A DNA stretch of 64,000 nt from Nocardia abscessus (GCF_015477775.1 NZ_JADLQO010000001.1:124001-188000); one strand, 5' to 3'; shown: positions 17,009 to 26,492, numbered from the stretch's first letter. Notes: generated from the sequence alone by a model not told the origin. Translations and numbers: made by a program.

Positions 17009-17782
17009 GTGAGCAAAAACCAGGGTGGGAAGTCGAACCCGCTGCTGGCGGCGGAACGCGCCGACCGCAACCGCAAGATCTTGATCCAGGTGGCCGTCGC
17101 CGCCGTGCTCGTCGCGTTGATCGCGGCCATCGGCATCGGCATCGCGGTGCAGAAGGCCCGCAAGGACGATCCCGGCGCCGCTCCGTCCATCGCCGCGACC
17201 ACGAACGCGGGCGCAGTGCCCGCCTCGATCACCGAGAACGGCGCCGTCCGGATCGGCAAGCCGGACGCGAAGGTCAGCGTGCGCGTGGTCGCCGACCTCC
17301 AGTGCCCCGCCTGCAAGGCCTTCGAGGCGGCCAACGGCCAGGTGCTCGAAGACGCGGTGAACAACGGCACCGCGGTGGTCGAGTACAACGTGATCGCGTT
17401 CCTGGACAAGGCGTCCACCACGCGGTACTCCTCGCGCGCGGGCAGCGCCTCCTACTGCGTCGCCGAGGCCGACCCGTCGAAGTACCAGGCCTGGCTGAAC
17501 ACGATGTTCGCGCAGCAGCCTCCGGAGGGCGGCGCGGGCCTGTCCGACGACCAGCTGGTCCAGATCGCCAAGAGCGCAGGCTACACCGACGAAGCGGTCG
17601 CCAAGTGCATCACCGACCACAAGTACGACAAGTACATCCAGGCCCGCACCAAGGAAGTGCTGGACAGCGGCATCCAGTCGACCCCCTCGGTGTTCGTCGA
17701 CGGCAAGAAGGTCGAGTCCAGCCAGGAGATCTTCGGCCCCGGCGGCCTCGCACCCGTGATCAGCGCCGCCGCGGGCCAGTGA
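17009..17782 (+). CDS. DsbA-family membrane-anchored thiol oxidoreductase
   Basis: 257 residues. A short basic N-terminus is followed by one transmembrane anchor (about 25-48), a linker, then a thioredoxin/DsbA fold with the active site CPAC (DLQCPACKAF) and a cis-proline region STPSVFVDGKKV. It acts outside the membrane to form or reshuffle disulfides. The GTG start has little ribosome site. Its stop overlaps the VKOR start as GTGA. The pair matches mycobacterial Rv2969c-Rv2968c. Confidence 0.88.
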   Translation: MSKNQGGKSNPLLAAERADRNRKILIQVAVAAVLVALIAAIGIGIAVQKARKDDPGAAPSIAATTNAGAVPASITENGAVRIGKPDAKVSVRVVADLQCPACKAFEAANGQVLEDAVNNGTAVVEYNVIAFLDKASTTRYSSRAGSASYCVAEADPSKYQAWLNTMFAQQPPEGGAGLSDDQLVQIAKSAGYTDEAVAKCITDHKYDKYIQARTKEVLDSGIQSTPSVFVDGKKVESSQEIFGPGGLAPVISAAAGQ

Positions 17783-18345
17783 TCACCGCGGGGCCCAGGG
17801 CCGCCTGGGTCCTGTTGATCAGCGGGCTGGCCGGCTGGCTGGCCGCGGTGGCCCTGACCGTGGAACGGTTCAAGCTGTTCACCGATCCGGGCTACACCCC
17901 GTCGTGCAGCATCAACCCGATCCTGTCCTGCGGGTCGGTGATGGTGACCGACCAGGCCTCGGTCTTCGGGTTCCCGAACCCGCTGATGGGCGTCGTCGGG
18001 TTCTCCGTCGTCGTCACGCTCGGCGTGCTCTCGGTGGCCGGGGTCGGCTTCCCGCGCTGGATCTGGGGCGGAGTGTGGCTGGGTACCCTGTTGGGCGTCG
18101 GCTTCGTCTGCTGGCTGATCTTCGAAAGCCTGTACCGGATCAACGCGCTGTGCCCGTACTGCATGGTGGTCTGGGCGATCATCACGCCGCTGCTCGCGGT
18201 GGTCACCGACCAGCTGTGGGGCCGCTCCCGAGGCCCGCTCGGTGTGCTCGCCGAGTGGCGCTGGACGATCGTCGCGCTGTTCTTCGCGGTGGTGCTGCTG
18301 CTGGTGTTCCTGCGCTTCCAGGACTACTGGCTGTCGCTGGTCTGA
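17779..18345 (+). CDS. Vitamin K epoxide reductase (VKOR) family protein
   Basis: 188 residues with about five transmembrane segments. It has the loop cysteine pair in PSCSINPILSCGSVM and the quinone-site CPYC (LCPYCMVVW). VKOR reoxidises the DsbA-like partner and passes electrons to menaquinone, replacing DsbB in actinobacteria. The GTG start overlaps the dsbA-like stop by four bases, indicating translational coupling. Confidence 0.9.
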   Translation: MITAGPRAAWVLLISGLAGWLAAVALTVERFKLFTDPGYTPSCSINPILSCGSVMVTDQASVFGFPNPLMGVVGFSVVVTLGVLSVAGVGFPRWIWGGVWLGTLLGVGFVCWLIFESLYRINALCPYCMVVWAIITPLLAVVTDQLWGRSRGPLGVLAEWRWTIVALFFAVVLLLVFLRFQDYWLSLV

Positions 18346-18357
18346 TCCCCGCTCCGA

Positions 18358-19482
18358 TCAGTTCGGCGGCCCTGCGACCAGCACCACCGGCACCGTTCGC
18401 TCGCCGCCCGCGCCGGTGACGCCCAATCGCACGGTGTCGTTCGGCTTGCGCGTGTTCAACGCCGCCCGCAGCGACTGCGCGCTGGTGACGACGTGGTCGT
18501 CGAGCGAGGTGATCACGTCGCCCGCGGCCAGCCCGGCGGCATAGGCGGGCATGCCGTAGAGCGCCACGTCCACGCGGGCGCCGGTGCCGACGGGCAGGGC
18601 GTTGGAGATGAGCACGCCCAGCGTGGCCGTCGGGCCGACGTGCACCGTGTCGGTCGGGGTGCCGGAGCGTATCTGCTGGACCACCCGCATCGCCGCGTCG
18701 ATCGGCACCGCGTAGCCGTTCGCCGGCTGGTCGTCCGTCCGTGTCCCGTCGCCCGACGCCGCGGCGATGACACCGACCACGGACGCGTTCCGGTCCACCA
18801 GCGGCCCGCCGGACTGTCCCGGCGTAACCGCGGCCGCGACCTCCAGCATGCCGCTGAGCGCCTTGCGGGACAGATCGGCGGCGTTGACCGCCACGATCGC
18901 GCTGTCCAGGTCGGTGAGGGGGCCGTGCACGGCGGTCGGCGTACCGCCGGTCCCGCCCGCGTTGCCGATCGCCAGGACCTCCTCCCGCAGGCGCAGCCCG
19001 GCCGAACTGCCGATGGTCGCGGTCGGCAGCTCGGCGGCCGCGGCCAAGTCCAGCAGCGCGATGTCGGCCTCGGAGTCGTAACCGAGCACCACAGCGTTGT
19101 AGACGTTGCCGTTGCCGACGTCGGTGACGGTCACGGTGTCCGCGCCCTTGACCACGTGATGGCTGGTGAGCACCTCGCCGTCAGCGGTCAGGACGATGCC
19201 GGACCCGGCCGCGCCGGGCCCGGACCGCTCGGCCGAGGCGTTGATGTTGACCAGTGCGGGTCGCACCGCCGCGGTGACCAGGCCGGGATCGAGCGGCGCG
19301 GGTGGAGCGAATCCGACCGAGGCGACGGTCTCGGCGGGATCGGGCCGGTCGCGGGCCGGTAGCTCGCCGCGGTACCCGAGAAAAGCGGCCATCGCGAGCA
19401 CGAGGGTGACCACCAGGATGAACGCTCGGCCGCGCCCCGGCCTGCGTCGCACCCCGGTCCACTGCTGCCGTTCTTCGTCCAT
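18358..19482 (-). CDS. Trypsin-like serine protease with PDZ domain
   Basis: 374 residues. A basic N-terminus with one transmembrane segment (AFILVVTLVLAMAAFLGY) is followed by a trypsin-like domain with catalytic His (TSHHVV), Asp (SEADIALLDL) and Ser (GQSGGPLV). A C-terminal PDZ-like domain follows (AGLAAGDVITSLDDHVV). This is the membrane-tethered HtrA/DegP-like layout of actinobacteria. GGGAGAGCC precedes the ATG at 19482. It is convergent with the VKOR gene. Confidence 0.88.
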   Translation of the reverse strand: MDEERQQWTGVRRRPGRGRAFILVVTLVLAMAAFLGYRGELPARDRPDPAETVASVGFAPPAPLDPGLVTAAVRPALVNINASAERSGPGAAGSGIVLTADGEVLTSHHVVKGADTVTVTDVGNGNVYNAVVLGYDSEADIALLDLAAAAELPTATIGSSAGLRLREEVLAIGNAGGTGGTPTAVHGPLTDLDSAIVAVNAADLSRKALSGMLEVAAAVTPGQSGGPLVDRNASVVGVIAAASGDGTRTDDQPANGYAVPIDAAMRVVQQIRSGTPTDTVHVGPTATLGVLISNALPVGTGARVDVALYGMPAYAAGLAAGDVITSLDDHVVTSAQSLRAALNTRKPNDTVRLGVTGAGGERTVPVVLVAGPPN

Positions 19483-19651
19483 GGCTCTCCCGCCTCGGCC
19501 GAACCGCTCACCGACTCCCGCAACTCCATTGTCGCCAAGAACGCCGCCGAAGATCATCGAACCGGTGACCGCGCCGGAAAAATAGCCTGTGAGCATGTCT
19601 TTTTCGTGTCGCAGTTGGCAACGGCACCCATGCGACGGTAGGCATGTCCTC

Positions 19652-20704
19652 ATGAGCACCGCCGCCGCCTACGCCCTGTCCGCCTCCGATGGCTCGTTCG
19701 AGAAGATCACGATCCAGCGCAGGGAGCTGGGGCCGCGCGACGTGCTGATCGACATCAAGTTCGCGGGCATCTGCCACTCCGACATCCACACCGCGCGCAA
19801 CGAGTGGGGCAGGACCAGCTACCCCTGCGTGCCGGGCCACGAGATCGCGGGCGTGGTCGCCGCGGTCGGGTCCGCGGTGAGCAGGTATCGGGTCGGCGAC
19901 CAGGTCGGCGTCGGCTGCATGGTCGGTTCCTGCGGGGTGTGCGCGCCGTGCCTGGCCGACGAGGAGCAGTACTGCACCGCGGGCGCGACCATGACCTACA
20001 ACACCGTGGTCGACCCGGCGGTGCAGCCCGGCGGCCACACCCTCGGCGGATACTCCACGCAGATCGTGGTGACCGAGAACTTCGTGGTCGCCATTCCCGA
20101 AGGGATCGGCCTGGACGTCGCCGCGCCGCTGCTGTGCGCGGGCGTCACGTTGTACTCGCCGCTGCGGCACTGGGGCGCCGGACCGGGCAAGAAGGTCGCG
20201 ATCATCGGCATGGGCGGGCTCGGCCACGTGGGGGTGAAGCTCGCGGCCGCGATGGGCGCCGAGGTCACCGTGCTGAGCCACTCGCTGAGCAAGCAGGAGG
20301 ACGGCAGGCTCTTCGGCGCCAGCGGCTACTACGCGACCAGCGACAAGCAGACTTTCCGCGAGCTGCGCGGCCGGTTCGACCTGATCCTCAACACGGTTTC
20401 GGCCGACCTGCCGGTGGACGACTATCTGCGCCTGCTGAACCTGGACGGCACCCTGGTGATTCTCGGTCTTCCCGAGAACCCGGTGAGCGTCAAGCCGTTC
20501 AACCTCGCCGGGTACCGCCGCTCGCTGGCGGGTTCGATGATCGGCGGCGTCGCGCAGACCCAGGAGATGTTGAACTTCTGCGCCGAGCACGGCATCGGCG
20601 CCGAGATCGAGCTGATCGCCGCCGACGAGATCGACGGCGCCTACGACCGGGTCGTGGCCAGCGACGTGCGCTACCGGTTCGTCATCGACGTCTCGACCAT
20701 GTGA
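19652..20704 (+). CDS. Zinc-dependent alcohol dehydrogenase, AdhC type
   Basis: 350 residues. It has catalytic zinc residues in GICHSDIH and GHEIAG, a structural zinc loop with [15 protein letters not shown], and Rossmann motif [11 protein letters not shown]. This is the NADP-dependent cinnamyl-alcohol-dehydrogenase-like subgroup (mycobacterial AdhC, Rv3045). The ribosome site is weak. It stands alone between divergent protease and co-directional transporter genes. Confidence 0.88.
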   Translation: MSTAAAYALSASDGSFEKITIQRRELGPRDVLIDIKFAGICHSDIHTARNEWGRTSYPCVPGHEIAGVVAAVGSAVSRYRVGDQVGVGCMVGSCGVCAPCLADEEQYCTAGATMTYNTVVDPAVQPGGHTLGGYSTQIVVTENFVVAIPEGIGLDVAAPLLCAGVTLYSPLRHWGAGPGKKVAIIGMGGLGHVGVKLAAAMGAEVTVLSHSLSKQEDGRLFGASGYYATSDKQTFRELRGRFDLILNTVSADLPVDDYLRLLNLDGTLVILGLPENPVSVKPFNLAGYRRSLAGSMIGGVAQTQEMLNFCAEHGIGAEIELIAADEIDGAYDRVVASDVRYRFVIDVSTM

Positions 20705-20776
20705 GCCTGCTCGCCGGGCGGCACGGTCGCGCGGTGTCCACCCGCTAACCGGTCGTGGCGTGGGTACCTTGACCTT

Positions 20777-21958
20777 GTGTCTGCGGAGGACGAAGACGAG
20801 ACGCCGGATCCGGCCAGCGCCGCGCGCGGCATGCCGCCGTGGCTGCCGCGCGCATTCCTGCTCGCCGCGGCGACGATCACCGGGCTGCTGGCGGCCTTCT
20901 GGGTGCTCGAGCGCCTGCAGGGCCTGCTGACGGTTCTGCTGGTCTCCCTGTTCCTCGCCTTCGCGATCGAGCCCGCGGTGAACTGGCTGGCGCGGCGCGG
21001 TATGCGCCGCGGTCCCGCCACCGGATCGGTGTTCCTCGTCCTGACCGCTCTGGTCGTCGCCTTCCTCTGGACGCTCGGCGCGCTGCTGGTCGAGCAGGTC
21101 ACCACGTTGGTCAAGAACGCTCCCGAATACGCCGATCGAGGCGTGGAGTGGATCAACAACACCTTTCACCAGGACCTGTCCAGTACCGACATCCAGAAGT
21201 ACGCCACCGACTGGAGTTCGACCCTGGAGGGCTATCTCACCGGACTGGCGGGCAACGTCTGGGGCATCGGCACGGCCGCGATCGGCGCGATCTTCCAAGG
21301 TCTCGGCATCCTGCTGTTCACCTACTACTTCGCCGCCGACGGCCCCCGGATCCGCACCGCCGTCTGCTCGCTGCTGCCGCCGCGGCGCCAGCGACATATA
21401 TTGCGCGCCTGGGACATAGCGGTGGAGAAGACCGGCGGCTACATCTATTCACGCGGACTGCTCGCGCTCGCCTCGACGCTGGCGCACTACGTGGTCCTGC
21501 GGATTCTGGACGTGCCATCGGCGTTCGCGCTCGCGCTGTGGGTCGGCGTGGTCTCCCAGTTCATCCCCACGGTCGGCACCTATCTCGCCGGCGCGCTCCC
21601 GGTGATCGTCGGGCTGGTGCACGGCCCGAGCACGGCGTTGTGGATTCTCGGCTTCATCCTGCTCTACCAGCAATTCGAGAACTATGTGCTGCAACCGCGG
21701 ATCACCGCGACCACCCTGGACATGCATCCGGCCGTGGCCTTCGGCGCCGTACTGGCCGGCGCCGCGCTGCTCGGCCCGACCGGCGCACTGCTCGCCATTC
21801 CGGTGACCGCGACGGTGCAGGCGTTCTCGGGCGCCTACATCCGCCGCTACGACGTGGAGGCCGACCTCGACCGCACCGGCACGCCCAAGCGCCGCCGGAA
21901 GTTGGCCAGGCAGTTGACCCTTCGTCTGGCCGGCCGCCACAACCCGCCGCCGGATTGA
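20777..21958 (+). CDS. AI-2E family transporter (PerM/UPF0118)
   Basis: 393 residues with about seven to eight membrane segments, an extracytoplasmic region around residues 105-160, and the family C-terminal blocks PTVGTYLAGALPVIVGL, QQFENYVLQPRI and HPAVAFGAVLAGAALLGPTGALLAIPV. Members have been linked to autoinducer-2 export or sodium/proton exchange. The GTG start at 20777 lacks a strong ribosome site. The tail is basic and cytoplasmic. It is convergent with the acyltransferase gene. Confidence 0.85.
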   Translation: MSAEDEDETPDPASAARGMPPWLPRAFLLAAATITGLLAAFWVLERLQGLLTVLLVSLFLAFAIEPAVNWLARRGMRRGPATGSVFLVLTALVVAFLWTLGALLVEQVTTLVKNAPEYADRGVEWINNTFHQDLSSTDIQKYATDWSSTLEGYLTGLAGNVWGIGTAAIGAIFQGLGILLFTYYFAADGPRIRTAVCSLLPPRRQRHILRAWDIAVEKTGGYIYSRGLLALASTLAHYVVLRILDVPSAFALALWVGVVSQFIPTVGTYLAGALPVIVGLVHGPSTALWILGFILLYQQFENYVLQPRITATTLDMHPAVAFGAVLAGAALLGPTGALLAIPVTATVQAFSGAYIRRYDVEADLDRTGTPKRRRKLARQLTLRLAGRHNPPPD

Positions 21959-21967
21959 CGTGCGCGG

Positions 21968-23272
21968 TCACGCGGCGTGCACGGAGGTCAGCGCCCCGGT
22001 CAGTGCCTGTCGCACCGCGCCGAGCTGGTCCCTGCTGTGCAGCGCGGTGTCGTACTCCACCTGAATGGTCATCCTGCCGCCGACCGTGAACACGGTCAGC
22101 TTGGGCGGCATGCCCGCCGACATGGCGAATATGTCGTCCCGGATGATCCGCACGCCCGGCGGCGTCGAATGCGCGGGCACGCGGCCGATATTGGAGATGG
22201 CGAACGTGTTCTGCGCCGACATCAGCGCGGCCGTCGCCGGGTCGGTGGCCCGCTGGGCGGCGAGCATCATCCCCAGTGCTTCCTTGCGATCGACCGAGGC
22301 CCGCATGCCCGCCGCTACCGTCCGCGCGAGCGCTATCGGGTCCGCCCCGGCCTCGACCAGCGCGAACGTGCCCACTCCCGACACGCAGTTGAGCACGGTG
22401 TTCGCGGGCAGCGGCGGCACCAGATCCGCGCGGACGTCCACCGCGTGGCCGCACACCATCGGCAGCGCGCCCGCCGCCGGCGCCAACTGCGTGCGGAAGG
22501 CGGCGAACGCCGCCCCACCGAGCAGGCTGTTCACCGAGAGACCATGGGTGCGGGCCGCCGCGATCACCGCGGCGGTCTCCGCGCTGTCGAGTTCGATTCG
22601 GTCCAGGGTCAACCGGCCCGGCGGGTACGCGCCGACGCCGTCGCCGAACTGGGGCAGGTGCCGTGGCGCGAGCTCCGGGCTCATCATCGCGGCGCCCGCC
22701 CGGATCAGGTCGAGCAGCGCCTCGACCTCCGCGTCGGAGACGATCCGCGCCAGCCGGGTGTCCATCGCCTCGGGCAGGCTCTGATCCGGTTCCGTTTGCG
22801 GCGCGGGCGAATTCGTCACCTGCGCGGTGTAGCGTGCCCACAGCTCGGCGAGCAGCGCGAAAGCGGATCTGCCGTCGGCGATTCCGTGGTGCAAGACCAG
22901 CACGATTCGATCGCGGTCGCCTTCACGCAGCAGACACGCGTGGAAGAGCCCGTCGTTCCAGTCCTGCGGGGTATTCACCAATGCCGCGTACTCGGGCTCC
23001 CCGCCCTCGGCGATCGCCAGGCGCGGTAGGTAGGAATCGTCACGCCGGAAACACCTCACCCCCTCGCTGTTCACCACCTGCCTGCTGCGCAGCAACGGAT
23101 GCGCGGCAGCGAGTTCCCCGAGCACCCGGCGCAGAGCGGGGACGTCGAGGGCACCCTCGACGGTCGAACCGATGAACAGCGGCATGCCGCCGACCGGAAT
23201 GCTGCCGATTCTGGTCTCGGAGCCGAAGTAGTTGGTTTCGAAGGGCGACAGGGCGCGCAGCGCAGTCATCAT
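21968..23272 (-). CDS. PapA5-like condensation-domain acyltransferase
   Basis: 434 residues of the polyketide-associated acyltransferase/condensation fold. The catalytic HHxxxDG motif is HHGIADG at about residues 129-135. The N-terminal part (FIGSTVEGALDVPALRRVLGELAAAHPLLR) is typical. Members esterify lipids such as phthiocerol in mycobacteria. No polyketide synthase is nearby, so the acyl donor and acceptor are unknown. It is divergent from a TetR gene with shared operator-like repeats. Confidence 0.82.
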   Translation of the reverse strand: MMTALRALSPFETNYFGSETRIGSIPVGGMPLFIGSTVEGALDVPALRRVLGELAAAHPLLRSRQVVNSEGVRCFRRDDSYLPRLAIAEGGEPEYAALVNTPQDWNDGLFHACLLREGDRDRIVLVLHHGIADGRSAFALLAELWARYTAQVTNSPAPQTEPDQSLPEAMDTRLARIVSDAEVEALLDLIRAGAAMMSPELAPRHLPQFGDGVGAYPPGRLTLDRIELDSAETAAVIAAARTHGLSVNSLLGGAAFAAFRTQLAPAAGALPMVCGHAVDVRADLVPPLPANTVLNCVSGVGTFALVEAGADPIALARTVAAGMRASVDRKEALGMMLAAQRATDPATAALMSAQNTFAISNIGRVPAHSTPPGVRIIRDDIFAMSAGMPPKLTVFTVGGRMTIQVEYDTALHSRDQLGAVRQALTGALTSVHAA

Positions 23273-23315
23273 CTCGTTCTTTCCTCGTGGGGGCGACGAC
23301 CCCGAACATACGCGC

Positions 23316-23350
23316 GTTTCAAACGCTTGTCACATACAAATGTTTGAAAC
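23316..23350. promoter_or_regulatory. Paired TetR operator half-sites
   Basis: GTTTCAAAC (23316-23324) and GTTTGAAAC (23342-23350) are exact reverse complements, each also a palindrome around its central base, spaced 26 bases centre to centre. They lie between the divergent acyltransferase and tetR starts in an otherwise AT-rich stretch. Confidence 0.65.
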
Positions 23351-23393
23351 AGACGTAAGAAACATGTGTATGCCGCGCTGCTAAGGTGCTGGA

Positions 23394-23960
23394 GTGGGAA
23401 CCCGGGAAGACCTCCTCGCCGCGGCCAAGCAGTGCCTTGCCGAGCGCGGCTACGCACGGACCACCGTGCGCGAGATCGTCGCCGCTTCCGGCAGCAATCT
23501 GGCGGCGATCAACTACCACTTCGGTACCCGCGACAAGCTGCTCAACCAGGCGATGATCGAGTCCAGCTCGGAAGCGGTGCAGCGGATCGCCGCGGCGCTG
23601 CCGAGCGACGACTCCGCTGCCGCGGCGACGCGCCTGGAAGCGTTCTGGCGCGAGCTCATCGCATCGTTCACCGCGGATCGGCCGCTCTGGTCGGCGAACA
23701 TCGAAGGCATGGCGCAGGCGCTGCACTCCCCCGAGGTGCGCGCGGAATTGGCGATCGCCCAAAGACGCGCGCGCGAGGAGATCTGGCAACTCGTCGGCCC
23801 CAGCCGCGGCGCCGAAGCCGACCGCGCCATCGGTGCGGTCTTGCACGCGCTCATCGGTGGTCTCATGGCCCAGTGGCTGATCGATCCCGAGCAGGCCCCC
23901 TCGTCCGACGACCTGATCGCCGGGCTGCGCGCACTCGCCACCGAGAGCGGCACCGACTGA
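23394..23960 (+). CDS. TetR/AcrR family regulator of the acyltransferase
   Basis: 188 residues. The helix-turn-helix is TTVREIVAASGSNLAAINYHFGTRDKLL. The body ends with a hydrophobic helix GAVLHALIGGLMAQWLI. The start is a GTG at 23394. Divergent placement and the repeats at 23316-23350 suggest autoregulation and control of the PapA-like gene. Its ligand may be an acyl-CoA or lipid, which is an inference only. Confidence 0.85.
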   Translation: MGTREDLLAAAKQCLAERGYARTTVREIVAASGSNLAAINYHFGTRDKLLNQAMIESSSEAVQRIAAALPSDDSAAAATRLEAFWRELIASFTADRPLWSANIEGMAQALHSPEVRAELAIAQRRAREEIWQLVGPSRGAEADRAIGAVLHALIGGLMAQWLIDPEQAPSSDDLIAGLRALATESGTD

Positions 23961-24100
23961 ATTCCAGCGCCGGGGTGCGGGTCTTCGCCTTCCGCAAGTC
24001 GGCCCGCGACATGGCCTATCCCACGGTATGGGTAGCCATGGGTCGCGCGCCGATGTAGAACTCTCGGAAAACGATTCGCACCACTCGGTGCCGAGGCTGG

Positions 24101-25435
24101 ATGGGAACAATGCTGAAGCGGCCGCCGGATCTGGCCTTCGACCTCGGCAAGATGCACCGCAGGCGAAACGACGTGGTAGCCGCGCGCGAGGCGTTCCAGA
24201 TCGCCATCGCCTCCGGTCATCCGAACTGGGCGCCGCTGGCCGCCGCGGAGCTGGGCGGACTGCTCAGCGCGGCGGGTGACAAGCCGGCCGCGGAAGGCGC
24301 CTACCACGTGGCGGTCGATTCCGGCCACGAAGACGCCGCGCCGCGCGCCGCCTACAATCTCGGCCTGCTGCTGGCCGAGCGCGGCGACATCGCGGCGGCC
24401 GAAGCGATGTACGAGCGCGCCGCCGAGTCCGGGCATCCCGATGCCGCGCCCAGGGCCTGGATCAATCTCGGCTACTCGCGAGCCAAGCGCGGCGACTCGG
24501 ACGCGGCGCGCACGGCCTACGAGCACGCGATCGGCTCCGGTCCCGGCGACATCGCCCGGCTCGCCCTGTCCAACCTGGCCTACCTCCTGCGCACCGAGGG
24601 CGACCTGGACGGTGTGAAGGCCGCCTACCGCGCCGTCATCGACGGCTGGCCCGGGGATCAGTCCCTGGTCGCCGCGGGCGATCTGGTCCAGCATCTCAGC
24701 GAGGCCGGTGATCTGGTCGGCGCCAGGGAGGTCAGCCGGTCGATGGCCGAATCGGACGATCCCGCGGTCGCCGCTCGGGCCAGTTTCGACGTCGGGGTGT
24801 TCAGCGACCGACTAGGCGAGCCGGAGGTGGCGCTGGCGGCCTTCCAACGCGCGCTCGATTCGATCGATGCCGAAGCCCGCACGCGGGCGGCGGCCGCCCT
24901 CGCCCCGATCTACCACGAGCGCGCCGCGACCGTGCTGCGCGAGACGGACTGGGCGGGGCTGGCGCACGCCCACGGATCCGCGGGCGACGCTCCCGCCATG
25001 CTCGCCGACCTGATCAGCGCGGCCGTCGAGGATCAGGCGCGCGGCACAGTCTTCCTGTTCTCCTCGGTCCTGCACCAGGGGTCGATCTACTCCGTCACCG
25101 CGCCCGCCGCCGAGGTCGTGCTCGGCGCCCTGCTGCACGAGCGCACCGACGTGAGTTACACCCGCGCTTGGCTGCGCGAGCCGCAACCGCTGCGCTTGGA
25201 GTTGCTGAACTGGCTGCACGAGGTGATCGCCACCGCCGCATGGCAATCCGCCGCGCAGGACGACGCGGAGCTCACCCGGGCCGATCGTGCCGCCACGGCG
25301 GCCTGCTTGGCGCTGGTGCCGCATGTGCGTGCCGCGACGTCCGCCGCGCTGGCGATGGCCGAGGTCGACGCGGTCGCCGATGCCGCCACCGAGGTGCTCG
25401 CGACGCTCAGCACCTTGGCCGCCGTCACCGAGTGA
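24101..25435 (+). CDS. Tetratricopeptide (TPR) repeat protein
   Basis: 444 residues. At least five to six 36-residue repeats cover residues about 10-250 (units such as AAYNLGLLLAERGDIAAAEAMYERAAESGHPD), close to Sel1/TPR hybrids. The C-terminal 180 residues are helical and unrecognised. No signal peptide or membrane segment. It is probably a protein-protein interaction scaffold in the cytoplasm; partner unknown. Its stop lies inside a 29-base tandem duplication shared with the convergent TetR gene. Confidence 0.8.
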   Translation: MGTMLKRPPDLAFDLGKMHRRRNDVVAAREAFQIAIASGHPNWAPLAAAELGGLLSAAGDKPAAEGAYHVAVDSGHEDAAPRAAYNLGLLLAERGDIAAAEAMYERAAESGHPDAAPRAWINLGYSRAKRGDSDAARTAYEHAIGSGPGDIARLALSNLAYLLRTEGDLDGVKAAYRAVIDGWPGDQSLVAAGDLVQHLSEAGDLVGAREVSRSMAESDDPAVAARASFDVGVFSDRLGEPEVALAAFQRALDSIDAEARTRAAAALAPIYHERAATVLRETDWAGLAHAHGSAGDAPAMLADLISAAVEDQARGTVFLFSSVLHQGSIYSVTAPAAEVVLGALLHERTDVSYTRAWLREPQPLRLELLNWLHEVIATAAWQSAAQDDAELTRADRAATAACLALVPHVRAATSAALAMAEVDAVADAATEVLATLSTLAAVTE

Positions 25436-25479
25436 TCGCGCTCAACACCCCCGTCACCGAGTGATCGCGCTCAGCACCG
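25422..25479. repeat. 29-base tandem duplication at convergent stops
   Basis: Bases 25422-25450 are repeated directly at 25451-25479 with 27 of 29 identical. The first copy carries the stop of the TPR gene and the second copy the stop (opposite strand) of the TetR gene. It is a simple local duplication that moved the two gene ends apart. Confidence 0.8.
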
Positions 25480-26020
25480 CCGTGACCGACTGCTCGGCGA
25501 GTTCGTCCGACAGCGGCAGGTGCCCGAACAGGGCCCGGTAGTAGATCGGCGCGGCGATCGAGTCCAAGACGAAATCGACATCGATGCCGGGATCCACTTC
25601 ACCGCGTGCGATGGCCGATCGCAGCGCCGCGGCCGTGGTCCGCCTCCGCGGTTCGAACACGGTGGCCAGGAAGTGGGCGCGCAACCGCTCGTCGCTCGCC
25701 AAGTCCGCGACCAGCGCGGGCAGCACCCGGTGCAGCGAGGTATCGCGCAGTGCGGCGACGAGTTCGCGCATCGCGCGCACCAGGTCGGCGCGCAGGTCGC
25801 CGGTGTCCGGGGTCGGCCGCAGGCCGAGCAGGTCGGCGACGACGTCGACCACCAAGTGCCGCTTGGACGGCCATCGGCGGTAGATGGCGGGACGGTGCAG
25901 GCCCGCCCTGGTCGCGACCCGGCCGATGGACAGGTCGGCGTATCCGACCTCGTCGAGCAGTTCACGCGCGGCGCTCAGCACAGCGGCGTCGATCCGGTCG
26001 TCGCGGGTTCGTCCCGCCAT
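25454..26020 (-). CDS. TetR/AcrR family regulator with VOC protein
   Basis: 188 residues. The helix-turn-helix is LSIGRVATRAGLHRPAIYRRWPSKRHLV, with a TetR_C_16-like body. The start at 26020 shares one base with the stop of the upstream VOC gene (TGATG), so they form one operon. A perfect 16-base palindrome in the promoter at 26454-26469 is the probable operator. Confidence 0.86.
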   Translation of the reverse strand: MAGRTRDDRIDAAVLSAARELLDEVGYADLSIGRVATRAGLHRPAIYRRWPSKRHLVVDVVADLLGLRPTPDTGDLRADLVRAMRELVAALRDTSLHRVLPALVADLASDERLRAHFLATVFEPRRRTTAAALRSAIARGEVDPGIDVDFVLDSIAAPIYYRALFGHLPLSDELAEQSVTAVLSAITR

Positions 26021-26442
26021 CAGAAGACCGGCCGCGGCATCAGGACGACCCGCCAGCCGTCCGGGTCGGGAAAGGTCAGGCCGCCGTTGGCCGCCCAGAA
26101 CGGATTCTCGGCTTCCACCGGTTCGACGCCGAACTCACCGAGCCGCTGCGCCGCGTCGTACATGTGCGACTCGCCCTCGAAGTAGAGCACCAACAGGTTC
26201 TCCGCGCTCGGCGCATCGCCGGGGCTGCCGTCCACGTGCGTGGTGAATTCCAAGTGGTATCCGGCCCCGGGCAATCCGAGCATCACCCCGTCGTACCCCG
26301 CGTGGTCGTGGAATCGGTAGAGCTCGCGCAGGCCCAGCCCTTCGACATAGAACCGCACCACCTCATCGAGCCGGTCGGTCGGGCGAGCGATCCGGACCTG
26401 CGCGACGCGCAGCGCGTCCGGCCAGCCGTTCTCGATGTCCAT
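26020..26442 (-). CDS. VOC (glyoxalase-like) family protein
   Basis: 140 residues made of two beta-alpha-beta-beta-beta units: VRIARPTDRLDEVVRFYVEGLGLREL and ENLLVLYFEGESHMYDAAQRLGEFGVEPV, then TFPDPDGWRVVL. His and Glu residues (HDHAGYDG, YHLEF) could bind a metal. Members act as lyases, dioxygenases or resistance proteins; no specific role is indicated. It is coupled to the downstream TetR. Confidence 0.82.
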   Translation of the reverse strand: MDIENGWPDALRVAQVRIARPTDRLDEVVRFYVEGLGLRELYRFHDHAGYDGVMLGLPGAGYHLEFTTHVDGSPGDAPSAENLLVLYFEGESHMYDAAQRLGEFGVEPVEAENPFWAANGGLTFPDPDGWRVVLMPRPVF

Positions 26443-26453
26443 AACCTCAACGA

Positions 26454-26469
26454 TACAGTACGTACTGTA
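26454..26469 (-). promoter_or_regulatory. Perfect TetR-type palindrome
   Basis: TACAGTACGTACTGTA is a perfect 16-base palindrome, 11 bases upstream of the VOC start codon. It fits a TetR operator that would block transcription of the VOC-tetR operon. Confidence 0.75.
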
Positions 26470-26492
26470 CCGAAATCGTGACGGTGGACAGC

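Noticed and set aside
18346..18357. Terminator between VKOR and protease genes
   Set aside because: The 12-base gap contains no stem-loop.
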